DNA of 21,023 nt from an uncultured Rhodospirillaceae bacterium (GCA_900553035.1 USCC01000033.1:1-21023), one strand, 5' to 3'; counted from the stretch's first letter, positions 6,181-13,740 are shown. The notes: generated by a model from the sequence alone, not told the origin. Made by a program: numbers and translations.

Positions 6181-8301
6181 ATGAATACTTCAAGTGCCGA
6201 CGACGATATCAATACAGCGGAAAATTCCGATGACGCCCTGCTCGATTCGTTAAGCGCCTCTGTTAAGAAACTTGTGAACCGCGGCAAAGAACGCGGATAT
6301 ATTACCGTTGACGAGCTGAACGAAGCTCTGCCCCCGGAAAAGGAATCGTCCGAACAGATCGAAGACGTGATGGCGATGATTTCCGATCTCGGCATCAACA
6401 TCATCGAAAACGAAGAAGCCGAAGAGGAAGAAGCGCCCGGAGCCGAAGAAGACACCGGTTTCAAACTGGACGAAGTGGAAACCAGCCGGACAGATGACCC
6501 GGTTCGGATGTACCTGCGCGAAATGGGAGCTGTCGAACTTCTGTCCCGCGAAGGTGAAATCGCCATTGCCAAACGGATTGAGGCCGGGCGCGACCTGATG
6601 ATCGGCGGCCTGTGTGAAAGCGCTCTGACCATTAAAGCGCTGGCCGGATGGCATGATTCCCTGCTGTCGGGAAAAATGCTTCTGCGCGACATTATTGATC
6701 TTGACGCGACTTACGGCGCGGACGACGGCGCCCTTTCCGAAGACGGCCTGAACCTGCCGGCCGCATCCATCGCCCTGCCCGCCTCTCTGCCCCCCGTAAA
6801 GACCGAAGAACCCGTCGAAGAACCGGAAAACGCAGAAGAAGAGGAAGCCGAAGAGGAATTTGAAGAAGAGACTTCCTCTGAAGACGGTGAATACGAGGAT
6901 TCCGAGGGGGACGACGAAGAGGAAACCGACGGCGAATACGGGGACGACGAAGAGTTCGAAGACGACGAAGAAGACGAATCCGAAGGCTCGGAAGAAGAGG
7001 AAGAGCTGGAGGAAGACGCGGCCGAAGAAGACGCGCCGTCCGTTTCGCTGGCTCAGATGGAACAGTCTCTGATGCCGCAGGTTCTGGAACAGTTTGAACA
7101 GATCACCGCCACGCACCAGAAATTGAAAAAAGTCCAGGAACAGCGCCTGGCCGCCATCCGCGCATCAAAGCCGGTTTCCGCCGCGACGGAAAAGAAATTT
7201 GAAAAAATCAAACAGGAGCTTGTCTCCCTGATGGAAGGCGTCCAGCTGAACCCGGCCCGTATTGAAATGCTGGTCGATCAGCTGAACGATTACAACAAAC
7301 GCCTGATGACGCTGGAAGGGAAGCTTCTGCGTATGGCCGTCAGCAGCCGCATCAAGCGCGAAGAATTTCTGGAAGCGTACAAGACTGCGGAATCCGATCC
7401 CGCCTGGATCAGCCGCATGACGGGCAAATACTGGAAGGTCTTTACCGAAAAGTTCGCCCGGGAGATCGGCGACATCCAGAATGCCATCGCAGCCATGGCG
7501 GATGAAATCGGCATGCCGATTTTCGAATACCGCCGCATCTGCTCCATGGTCAAAAAGGGCGAACAGGAAGCTTCGCGCGCCAAGAAGGAAATGATCGAAG
7601 CCAACCTGCGTCTGGTGATTTCCATTGCCAAGAAATACACGAACCGCGGCCTGCAGTTTCTGGATCTGATTCAGGAAGGCAACATCGGCCTGATGAAAGC
7701 GGTTGATAAATTTGAATACCGCCGCGGTTACAAATTTTCAACATATGCCACATGGTGGATTCGCCAGGCCATCACGCGTTCCATTGCGGATCAGGCGCGT
7801 ACCATCCGCATCCCGGTTCACATGATCGAAACGATCAACAAACTGGTGCGAACGAGCCGTCAGATGTTGCACGAAATCGGTCGAGAACCAACGCCGGAAG
7901 AGCTGGCCGAAAAACTGTCCATGCCGCTGGAAAAGGTTCGCAAGGTTCTGAAAATAGCCAAAGAACCGATCAGCCTGGAAACACCGGTCGGAGATGAAGA
8001 GGACAGCCATCTGGGTGATTTCATCGAAGACCGGAACGTTGTTCAGCCGCTTGACGCTGCGATTCAGGCCAATCTGCGTGCCACGTGCACGGCGGTTCTG
8101 TCCAGCCTGACGCCCCGCGAAGAACGCGTCCTGCGCATGCGTTTCGGCATCGGCATGAACACGGACCATACGCTGGAGGAAGTCGGGCAGCAGTTTTCGG
8201 TCACACGCGAACGGATCCGCCAGATTGAAGCAAAAGCCCTTCGGAAACTGAAACATCCGAGCCGCTCCAGAAAACTGCGCAGTTTTTTGGATAACGGTTG
8301 A
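6181..8301 (+). CDS. rpoD: RNA polymerase primary sigma factor RpoD (sigma-70)
   Basis: The housekeeping sigma factor, which directs RNA polymerase to -35/-10 promoters. The 706-residue protein carries region 1.1 (about residues 18-80), region 1.2 (D-P-V-R-M-Y-L-R-E-M-G, about 103), and regions 2.1-2.4 with N-L-R-L-V-I-S-I-A-K-K-Y, F-L-D-L-I-Q-E-G-N-I-G-L-M-K-A-V and Y-A-T-W-W-I-R-Q-A-I. Region 3 and region 4 follow, with the helix-turn-helix T-L-E-E-V-G-Q-Q-F-S-V-T-R-E-R-I-R-Q-I-E near the end. The nonconserved segment between 1.2 and 2.1 holds an extremely acidic block (about residues 206-285, mostly Glu and Asp), which makes the protein longer than the 613-aa E. coli protein. GAAGGG lies 8 bp before the ATG. 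A tRNA gene follows after 37 bp, probably on the same transcript. Confidence 0.98.
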   Translation: MNTSSADDDINTAENSDDALLDSLSASVKKLVNRGKERGYITVDELNEALPPEKESSEQIEDVMAMISDLGINIIENEEAEEEEAPGAEEDTGFKLDEVETSRTDDPVRMYLREMGAVELLSREGEIAIAKRIEAGRDLMIGGLCESALTIKALAGWHDSLLSGKMLLRDIIDLDATYGADDGALSEDGLNLPAASIALPASLPPVKTEEPVEEPENAEEEEAEEEFEEETSSEDGEYEDSEGDDEEETDGEYGDDEEFEDDEEDESEGSEEEEELEEDAAEEDAPSVSLAQMEQSLMPQVLEQFEQITATHQKLKKVQEQRLAAIRASKPVSAATEKKFEKIKQELVSLMEGVQLNPARIEMLVDQLNDYNKRLMTLEGKLLRMAVSSRIKREEFLEAYKTAESDPAWISRMTGKYWKVFTEKFAREIGDIQNAIAAMADEIGMPIFEYRRICSMVKKGEQEASRAKKEMIEANLRLVISIAKKYTNRGLQFLDLIQEGNIGLMKAVDKFEYRRGYKFSTYATWWIRQAITRSIADQARTIRIPVHMIETINKLVRTSRQMLHEIGREPTPEELAEKLSMPLEKVRKVLKIAKEPISLETPVGDEEDSHLGDFIEDRNVVQPLDAAIQANLRATCTAVLSSLTPREERVLRMRFGIGMNTDHTLEEVGQQFSVTRERIRQIEAKALRKLKHPSRSRKLRSFLDNG

Positions 8302-8306
8302 TAAAG

Positions 8307-8333
8307 CTGTCTGAACTTGTTATTTTCAGACGG
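8307..8333 (+). other. Stem-loop between rpoD and the tRNA gene
   Basis: GTCTGAA (8309-8315) pairs perfectly with TTCAGAC (8325-8331) around a 9-nt loop, extended by a G-U and a C-G pair. No T-run follows and the tRNA starts 5 bases later, so this is not a terminator. It may mark where the rpoD mRNA and the tRNA precursor are cut apart. Confidence 0.45.
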
Positions 8334-8338
8334 GGTAC

Positions 8339-8415
8339 GGGTCTGTAGCTCAGTTGGTTAGAGCGGGCCGCTCATAACGGCTTGGTCGGGGGTTCGAGTC
8401 CCTCCGGACCCACCA
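8339..8415 (+). tRNA. tRNA with CAU anticodon, probably tRNA-Ile2 (lysidine type)
   Basis: A full cloverleaf of 77 nt with an encoded CCA end. The acceptor arms are 8339-8345 and 8405-8411, followed by A73 and CCA. The anticodon loop CTCATAA is closed by a GGCCG/CGGCT stem, giving anticodon CAT. The T-arm has GGGGG/CCCTC around TTCGAGT. The CTCATAA-plus-CTTGGTCG pattern resembles bacterial tRNA-Ile2, whose C34 is changed to lysidine by TilS so that it reads AUA codons. Elongator tRNA-Met has the same anticodon and is the main alternative; the initiator is unlikely because the 1-72 pair is a normal G-C. Confidence 0.93.
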
Positions 8416-8417
8416 TG

Positions 8418-8450
8418 AAAAAAGTCCGCATAAGGTGCGGACTTTTTATT
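8418..8450 (+). terminator. Intrinsic terminator after the tRNA
   Basis: GTCCGCA (8424-8430) pairs with TGCGGAC (8436-8442) around a 5-nt loop. The stem is extended by five A-T pairs and followed by TTTTTATTTT. It begins three bases after the tRNA CCA and should end the dnaG-rpoD-tRNA transcription unit. Confidence 0.92.
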
Positions 8451-8483
8451 TTGCTCTTTCCCGCCGTTCCGTCCCTCCGGCCC

Positions 8484-8675
8484 TATTGACACGGCACGGA
8501 ATTTCCGACAACTCCGCACGATTTTTAAAAGCCTCTTTCTTTTCAACCCTCCCCGGTTAATCGCGTTGATATTGTTCATCCCACCCGGCTCGGCGTATTT
8601 ATGGGCGCTTGAAAGACAAAAGGATGACGCACAGAAAAGAAAAGGCCTCTGTTCTTACGGATTCCGACCTGAATG
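8484..8675. repeat. Intergenic repeat family, copy R1
   Basis: First of three copies of a repeat of about 165-195 bp in the 920-bp gene-free stretch after the tRNA. Bases 8534-8577 are identical to 9086-9129 in copy R3, and 8585-8622 are identical to 8936-8973 in copy R2. The copies are therefore patchworks rather than simple descendants. On the minus strand an open frame (H-K-Y-A-E-P-G-G, then N-N-I-N-A-I-N-R-G-G-L-K-R-K) is shared with R3 but broken in R2, so I do not call it a gene. No terminal inverted repeats are evident. Confidence 0.85.
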
Positions 8676-8755
8676 TAACGGAGCGCGGCTTTTTAGACGG
8701 GCTTGACCGCCTTTTTATCTTCTCTTTGAAGATTTTTGATCCAGGGAGCTGCAGC

Positions 8756-8798
8756 GCGCAAGATGATTTTACTTCAAGCGCAAGATAGTTTTAACTTT
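8756..8798. repeat. Short tandem repeat, 22-bp period
   Basis: Two imperfect copies beginning with GCGCAAGAT at 8756 and 8778 lie between repeat copies R1 and R2. They differ by a few bases (GATGATTTTACTT against GATAGTTTTAACTT). No function is evident. Confidence 0.6.
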
Positions 8799-8834
8799 TT
8801 TAAACCACTAAAAAATATGAACGCAGGATGGAAT

Positions 8835-9027
8835 GTTACGTACCGCGCAATTTCAGATAACTGCACACGATTTTTTTTAAAAGCCTCTTTCTTTTCAACT
8901 CGGCCTGTTTAATCGCTTCGATTTTTTCGTCCCATCCGGCTCGGCGTATTTATGGGCGCTTGAAAGACAAAAGAATGATGTGTTGAAAAAGAAAAGCCCC
9001 TGTTTTTCCGGTTCCCGGTTTGAAAGC
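8835..9027. repeat. Intergenic repeat family, copy R2
   Basis: Second copy. It starts with GTTACGTACC, as R3 does 201 bp further on, so R2 and R3 are head-to-tail. It shares 38 identical bases with R1 but is more diverged in the part where R1 and R3 agree. On the minus strand one frame reads A-G-W-D-E-K-I-E-A-I-K-Q-A-E-L-K-R-K-R-L-L-K-K before a stop. This is a plausible peptide end, but a one-base length difference shifts the frame in R1, so it looks decayed or non-coding. Confidence 0.85.
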
Positions 9028-9035
9028 TCCTCCTT

Positions 9036-9199
9036 GTTACGTACCGTGTAATCTCAGACAGGTCCGCACGATTTTTTAAAAGCCATCTTTCTTTTCAACC
9101 CTCCCCGGTTAATCGCGTTGATATTGTTCTCCTCACCCGGTTCGGCATATTTATGGACGGGAAAAACAACTGTGTTCTTCCGGTTTTCTGTTTGAATGC
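9036..9199. repeat. Intergenic repeat family, copy R3
   Basis: Third and shortest copy, starting with GTTACGTACC. It keeps the 44-base block identical to R1 but lacks about 30 bases present in R1 and R2 after the TTTATGG segment. The remaining 9200-9370 holds no convincing gene, only a short GC hairpin with six T (9321-9339) that could be a weak terminator. Confidence 0.85.
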
Positions 9200-9370
9200 T
9201 TTCTGCATCCGGCCGGACAAGGTCAAGGCAATACCGTTCCCGTACGCCCCCTCCCCCCGATAAAAGCAAACTCCAAAGGATCAGGGGAGCGGGCGCGGCT
9301 GTATCCGAAGAGACAGCTACACGGCCGACGCCGTTTTTTCTATCCTTAAAACAGCTTTCGGGAGGAAAAA

Positions 9371-10282
9371 ATGGATTATCTTGCTCTTGCCATGGCCGGC
9401 ATTCTGTATGGCGGCGTTGTTTTCGGCGGAAAACTGTTGGCCAATATGGGGGCCACACTGTCCGATGTCATGCTGTATCCGAACCTGATTTCCATGCTGG
9501 TTGTTCTGTATCCGGCCCGGCGGGATGCCGCAAAGATTTTCGGACAGCCCCGTTCCGTCACGCTGTTGTTCCTGGGCGCCATGTTTTTCATCAACGTCGG
9601 TCAGTATGCCCCGCTGTTTCTGAAAGTCCCCGTCAGCCTTGTCGTCATCCTGCTCTACCTTCAGCCGCTGTGGACGATTCTGATTGAACGCTTTTATTTC
9701 GGGAAAAAGCAGACAATGCGCACCTGGGGGCTGGCCGTCGCTCTGCTGGCGGGGATGTTCATTCTCATCAACCCGTTCCAGGCCTCGGCCTTTTCCCCGT
9801 TGGGCATTCTCCTGAGCCTGCTGGGCGGGCTGGGGCTTTCCGTATGGGTCATCGTGACACAGCGGTTTTCAGAACAGGGTGTTTCCGGATATGGAACTTT
9901 TTTTGCCGCATCGCTTTACTCTGTCCTTCCGGTTGCTCTTCTCGTGGGCGGGCTGACCCATTTTTTTCCGGGGAACGAAACCTACCGCCTGACCCTGGTC
10001 GGAGATGCCGGTTATTGGACGGCTTTTCTTTTTTACAGCCTTGCATTTTTCGTCCTGCCGAACATTCTGGTGTTCCGTCATAACAAAAATGTCCCGGCGG
10101 CGGTCACCGGCATGATTCTGATGCTGGAACCGGTGTCGGGCGTTATTCTGGACGTTCTTTTCCTGCATACCGCTCTGACGTGGAATATTCTTCTGGGCGG
10201 CGGAATGATTCTGATTGCCAATACTGTTCTGATTCTGACATCCCGCGGAGTTCCTGAAGAAAAGCCGCGCACGACAAAGTAA
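9371..10282 (+). CDS. EamA/DMT-superfamily membrane transporter
   Basis: A 303-residue, very hydrophobic protein with about ten predicted membrane helices in two similar halves, the layout of EamA-type drug/metabolite transporters. Typical traits are the N-terminal half ending near L-L-Y-L-Q-P-L-W-T-I-L, and the second half with M-I-L-M-L-E-P-V-S-G-V-I-L-D and L-G-G-G-M-I-L-I-A-N-T-V. The short tail ends in basic residues on the expected cytoplasmic side. GGGAGG is a good binding site upstream of the ATG. Substrates in this family include amino acids, nucleotide precursors and other small metabolites, and cannot be read from sequence. It stands alone after the repeat region. The lemA promoter lies just downstream and no clear terminator separates the two. 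Confidence 0.9.
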   Translation: MDYLALAMAGILYGGVVFGGKLLANMGATLSDVMLYPNLISMLVVLYPARRDAAKIFGQPRSVTLLFLGAMFFINVGQYAPLFLKVPVSLVVILLYLQPLWTILIERFYFGKKQTMRTWGLAVALLAGMFILINPFQASAFSPLGILLSLLGGLGLSVWVIVTQRFSEQGVSGYGTFFAASLYSVLPVALLVGGLTHFFPGNETYRLTLVGDAGYWTAFLFYSLAFFVLPNILVFRHNKNVPAAVTGMILMLEPVSGVILDVLFLHTALTWNILLGGGMILIANTVLILTSRGVPEEKPRTTK

Positions 10283-10287
10283 TTTTG

Positions 10288-10317
10288 TTTACAGGTCTTT
10301 TGAAAAAACGTTATGCT
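10288..10317 (+). promoter_or_regulatory. Predicted promoter for lemA
   Basis: TTTACA (10288-10293, 5/6 match) is followed after 18 bp by TATGCT (10312-10317, 4/6). It lies 31 bp before the lemA ATG and right after the transporter stop codon. Confidence 0.45.
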
Positions 10318-10348
10318 GTTCAGGCAACGGAGCAGAAAGGAAGAAAAA

Positions 10349-10903
10349 ATGAGCCTGATCAGTATTATCTTTACCGTCATCCTGCTGTTGATTCTTTACG
10401 TGATCTTCCTGTACAACCGCTTTATCCGCCAGGAAAACCTCTGTGCCGAAGGATGGAGCGGGATTGATGTGCAACTGAAGCGCCGCTATGACCTGATTCC
10501 CAACCTGCTTGCCACGGTGAAAGGCTATGCCGGCTACGAACAGGCAACGCTTGAGAAAATCGTCCGCGAACGTTCCGCCGCCATGCAGGCCGCGACGCCC
10601 GAAGAAAAAGCCAAAGCCGAAAACCTTCTGACGTCTTCATTAAAATCAATCTTTGCTCTGGCGGAAAACTACCCCGACCTGAAGGCCAGCCAGAACTTTC
10701 TGCATTTTCAGGAAACGCTGGCCGACATTGAAGACAATCTTCAGAACGCACGGCGGTATTACAATGCGACGGTTCGTTCCTATAACACCATGGTCGGCAC
10801 TTTTCCATCGAACCTGATTGCCCGGCGATTCAATTTTACGGACAAGGAGTTTTTCAACATTGACGAAGCGGAAAAAGCGCCCGTCAAGGTTTCCTTTGAA
10901 TGA
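10349..10903 (+). CDS. lemA: LemA family protein
   Basis: A 184-residue protein with one N-terminal membrane helix (about residues 2-24), then a long helical domain. Family motifs are visible: Y-N-R-F-I-R-Q-E-N-L, A-x-x-G-W-S-G-I-D-V-Q-L-K-R-R-Y-D-L-I-P-N-L, V-K-G-Y-A-G-Y-E and the ending A-R-R-Y-Y-N-A-T-V-R-S-Y-N-T. The start at 10349 is preceded by AAAGGAAG; an upstream in-frame start at 10313 would add 12 basic residues before the membrane helix and is rejected. The stop overlaps the next start in ATGA, so the two are translated together. LemA/DUF2207 pairs are common in bacteria. The biochemical role of LemA is not firmly known. Confidence 0.95.
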   Translation: MSLISIIFTVILLLILYVIFLYNRFIRQENLCAEGWSGIDVQLKRRYDLIPNLLATVKGYAGYEQATLEKIVRERSAAMQAATPEEKAKAENLLTSSLKSIFALAENYPDLKASQNFLHFQETLADIEDNLQNARRYYNATVRSYNTMVGTFPSNLIARRFNFTDKEFFNIDEAEKAPVKVSFE

Positions 10904-12639
10904 AATCCGTCCTCTTCTTTTTTTGTGTTCTGCTCTGTTTCCCGGCGCGGGCGCAGGAAAACATTCTGAATTATGATTCCGAAATCCGGGTACAAAGGGA
11001 TGCTTCCGTTGTGGTCACGGAAACGATCACCGTCCGGGCCGAAATGAAAAACATTCGCCGCGGTATTTACCGTGACCTGCCGCGTACCCGGGGTGTTTCC
11101 TACAGCGTCCTTTCCGTGAAAAAAAACGGAGAGCCGGAACCCTACTTTACGGAAAATTCCGGCCGGATGTTCCGTATCAACACGGGCACGGACGCGCTTC
11201 TGCCGACCGGCGGCTTTTACACGTATGAAATTAAATATCGGGCATCAAATGTTGTGCGCCCTTATCCGGAATATGACGAAATTTACTGGAACGTGACGGG
11301 CAATGACTGGCGTTTTTCCATTTTGTCCGCGACGGCGCGTGTCATTCTGCCGCGTGGTGCGGATATTCGGCAACAGGCGGGGTATTTCGGCCCGGAGCGT
11401 TCCCGAAAGCGGGCCGTCCTGAAAAACGGAGCCTTTACCACTCCCGGTGTTTTGAGCCCGCGGGAAGGCCTGACCGTTGCCGTTGGTTTTGACAAGGGTT
11501 TTGTGACCTTTCCGGAAAAGTTCCTGCCGGATATCAATCCGCTTTGGGTGGGGGCGTCAATTCTTCTGGCTTATGGTTTTATTACGTGGTTTCTGTACGG
11601 CCGTGACCCGAAAGAACAGGAAGTCATGCCGCGTTTTGACCCGCCGGCCAATCTGACGGCGGCGCAGGCCGGAAGCGTCTATTATTACGGCATGAAACCT
11701 TTTCTGTGTTTTTCGGCGGCTCTGATACAGGGCGGCGTTTCCGGCTTTCTGAAATTTTCGGAAAAGGAGAAAATCGTAAAAATCGAACGCTGCCGCAATG
11801 CGGAAAACGGCGAAGAAAAGTTCATACAGAAGAATCTTACCTTTCCGGTTCTGTTGCCGGGGACTTATAATGCCGAGGTCAGCGGATTTTTTGTAAAATT
11901 CAAAAAATTCCTGCGTGAGAAATCAAAGCCTTATTATGTACGGAACGGGGCATTTACGGTCGGAGCGGCCTTTCTTCTTCTGGCCGTTGTCACGGGGCTG
12001 TGTTTCGTGAACGACACACTTGAGCTGCTCCGAAATCTGGCGATCACGCTTCTCCTGCTTTACGGAAGCGGCCGGAATCTTTATGTCGTGCTCAGTTCGT
12101 CCGACAGCCGATGGAGCCGTTTCCTTGTTTCTCTGATTCTTCTGCTTCAGACGTGTGCGTTTCTGGCTCTGGCTTTTATGTCCGTACCGGATTTGTCCGC
12201 GGAGGACGGAACACGGGAAATCATTATTTTCTTTACGGTTTCGGGACTTGCCCTGCCGGTGTATTACTACCTGATGCATCAGCCGACGGAAAAAGGACAG
12301 CGTCTTTTTGAACATATGGACGGCCTGAAAATGTTCATGACCGCCGTCCACCAGGATTATCCCAAAGACGCCTCTTTTGAAAAGATGGAAAAGCTTCTGC
12401 CTTATGCCGTCCTGTTTCAGATTGAGCAGGAGTGGCTTGAAAAAATGCGACACATGCTGAAAAGCCTGAATTTCGATCCGAACGATTACCGTATGAGAGA
12501 GGCCTGTTACACGACACTTTTCCGTCTGCGCCTGGACAGGACCATACGTTCAACGACGACGGAACCCATCCATACAGGCAGCGGCGGCGGCGGTTTTGTT
12601 GGCGGCGGCTTTGGCGGCGGCGGAGGCGGCGGAAGATAA
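10900..12639 (+). CDS. DUF2207 domain-containing membrane protein
   Basis: A 579-residue protein with a signal peptide (hydrophobic residues 3-15, then P-A-R-A before Q-E). The periplasmic DUF2207 domain follows, with an opening Y-D-S-E-I-R-V-Q-R-D-A-S-V-V-V-T-E-T segment, R-R-G-I-Y-R-D-L-P and Y-D-E-I-Y-W-N-V-T-G-N-D-W (about residues 24-200). A membrane helix at about 210-230 ends near W-F-L-Y-G-R-D-P, a family hallmark. A cytoplasmic part and several further helices (about 350-450) follow, and the protein ends in a glycine-rich tail with 6-7 Gly in a row. The start overlaps lemA by 4 bp. The protein probably acts with LemA at the inner membrane; no enzyme activity is known. No clear terminator follows the stop. 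Confidence 0.93.
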   Translation: MKSVLFFFCVLLCFPARAQENILNYDSEIRVQRDASVVVTETITVRAEMKNIRRGIYRDLPRTRGVSYSVLSVKKNGEPEPYFTENSGRMFRINTGTDALLPTGGFYTYEIKYRASNVVRPYPEYDEIYWNVTGNDWRFSILSATARVILPRGADIRQQAGYFGPERSRKRAVLKNGAFTTPGVLSPREGLTVAVGFDKGFVTFPEKFLPDINPLWVGASILLAYGFITWFLYGRDPKEQEVMPRFDPPANLTAAQAGSVYYYGMKPFLCFSAALIQGGVSGFLKFSEKEKIVKIERCRNAENGEEKFIQKNLTFPVLLPGTYNAEVSGFFVKFKKFLREKSKPYYVRNGAFTVGAAFLLLAVVTGLCFVNDTLELLRNLAITLLLLYGSGRNLYVVLSSSDSRWSRFLVSLILLLQTCAFLALAFMSVPDLSAEDGTREIIIFFTVSGLALPVYYYLMHQPTEKGQRLFEHMDGLKMFMTAVHQDYPKDASFEKMEKLLPYAVLFQIEQEWLEKMRHMLKSLNFDPNDYRMREACYTTLFRLRLDRTIRSTTTEPIHTGSGGGGFVGGGFGGGGGGGR

Positions 12640-12684
12640 ACGGCGGCCGCACGAAGCTTTTCGGCCTGTGCTGTTTTCTGCCAG

Positions 12685-12768
12685 GCAATAAAAGAGAACA
12701 CTCTCGCTCCATGCCGGATAATCGTACGAAAAGCGGCGCGGCATCTGAATGCCCCTCTGGAAATCTGT
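12685..12768. repeat. 84-bp direct repeat, copy A
   Basis: It matches copy B exactly 170 bp downstream over 84 bases with only two differences (12724 and 12726). Weaker similarity continues about 15 bases to the left. It lies in a 500-bp region (12640-13141) between convergent genes where I find no convincing CDS. Minus-strand frames through the repeat read R-G-I-Q-M-P-R-R-F-S and Y-P-A-W-S-E-S-V-L-F-Y, but they have no stable start or end. Confidence 0.9.
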
Positions 12769-12854
12769 GCGCTCCCCAACCCAATCGTGGAAAAGCACGC
12801 CGCAAGCGACAGGCAAAATCCGGAACCTGTCAGAAGGCTCTGGCTTTTTGCTGA

Positions 12855-12938
12855 GCAATAAAAGAGAACACTCTCGCTCCATGCCGGATAATCATGCGAA
12901 AAGCGGCGCGGCATCTGAATGCCCCTCTGGAAATCTGT
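12855..12938. repeat. 84-bp direct repeat, copy B
   Basis: Second copy, about 98 percent identical to copy A. The preceding CTTTTTGCTGAGC is echoed once more at about 12967-12979 (CTTTTGCTGAGC), which may be the start of a third, truncated copy. Near-identity in otherwise unconstrained DNA implies recent duplication, gene conversion or selection. Confidence 0.9.
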
Positions 12939-13141
12939 CCGCGCCGTCAATCAAAAGCTTCCGCTGTCTTTTGCTGAGCCGTCGGCAAAGCCGATATCCC
13001 ATTCCCGTCCAGAATACAGGAGCGTCTTGTCTTATGCGGACAGCGCCATGAATTCCGTTTCGTCGCCAATCCCTCTCTGCTACCGCATGCCTTTCGGAGA
13101 TGGCAGAGCCTCCGGGCATCTCTCCCGCCTTCTCTGAAGCA

Positions 13142-13651
13142 TCAGGCCTTAACCAGAATTTTCATGACTTCCGCAATGTAAAGTGTATGGAAATCCTTAT
13201 CCGGATACCACTGCTCTGCCGCCGCTCTGTCGATAAAAGCGTTTTCAGACATCGGCTGCGCATACATCTTGCGGCAAATCAGCGCCGCGTCCGCTTCTTC
13301 GTAATAAGGAGTCGGCCCGTCATGCCGCACGGTCAGTCCCGCCCGGACAATCTTGTCTTCCTTTCGTCCGGACGTCGTACCGATATACGCCATTTTCTCC
13401 CGAAAGCATTCGTCAAAGAACGTCAGCGAAAACGTATCCGCCGCATCAATGAATTCTTTCGTATAACGCTGGGGTCGGATCACGACAAACGCCGCGTTTT
13501 TATTCCACATGACCCCCAGACCGCCCCACGAGGCCGTCATTACATTCCGTTTTCCGCCGGTTTCAGCCGTAACAAGCATCCATTCCTTTCCGATCAGATG
13601 AAAAGGGCTTTCCTGAAACTGATCCGCCGAAATTTCCTTAAAAACCATCAT
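13142..13651 (-). CDS. Flavin reductase-like (FMN-binding split barrel) protein
   Basis: A 169-residue protein of the flavin reductase-like family, which binds FMN and usually uses NAD(P)H to reduce flavin or acts as a small flavoprotein oxidoreductase. The signature is N-V-M-T-A-S-W-G-G-L-G near residue 36, followed by N-K-N-A-A-F-V-V-I-R-P-Q-R-Y-T and F-S-L-T-F-F-D-E. It is probably cytoplasmic, with no signal peptide. GGGAGG lies upstream of two adjacent ATG codons (13651 or 13648). It lies 89 bp after the acetyltransferase gene on the same strand and may be its operon partner; no clear terminator lies between them. The substrate is unknown. Confidence 0.9.
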   Translation of the reverse strand: MMVFKEISADQFQESPFHLIGKEWMLVTAETGGKRNVMTASWGGLGVMWNKNAAFVVIRPQRYTKEFIDAADTFSLTFFDECFREKMAYIGTTSGRKEDKIVRAGLTVRHDGPTPYYEEADAALICRKMYAQPMSENAFIDRAAAEQWYPDKDFHTLYIAEVMKILVKA

Positions 13652-13740
13652 TGAAACCGCCTCCCTGTTTTTTAGTCATGTTAAGCCCCGAAACAGGAAA
13701 AAGAAACCTGTCCGAACGACGAGTCCGCCGTCCTCCGCCG

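Noticed and set aside
6250..7116. Long minus-strand ORF opposite rpoD
   Set aside because: It is the Phe/Val-rich complement of the Glu/Asp-rich sigma-70 coding sequence, a typical shadow frame.
8339..8415. Initiator tRNA-fMet
   Set aside because: The first base pair is a normal G-C, whereas bacterial initiator tRNAs have a mismatch there. The anticodon arm resembles tRNA-Ile2.
8358..8579. Minus-strand ORF covering the tRNA gene
   Set aside because: It is antisense to a clear tRNA and terminator. The open frame is incidental, although its first part lies in repeat R1.
8484..9199. Three repeats as a CRISPR array
   Set aside because: The units are 165-195 bp long, diverged and mosaic. There are no short palindromic repeats with equal spacers and no cas genes.
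9230..9370. Riboswitch upstream of the EamA transporter
   Set aside because: Only short, weak hairpins are present and I could not match any known aptamer core.
12507..12950. Minus-strand ORF with a poly-proline stretch
   Set aside because: The proline run is the complement of the DUF2207 glycine-rich tail and the rest runs through the 84-bp repeats. It has no coding support.
12892..13137. Small ORFs on both strands between the 84-bp repeats and the flavin reductase gene
   Set aside because: No binding sites, no recognisable domains, and they overlap each other and the repeats.
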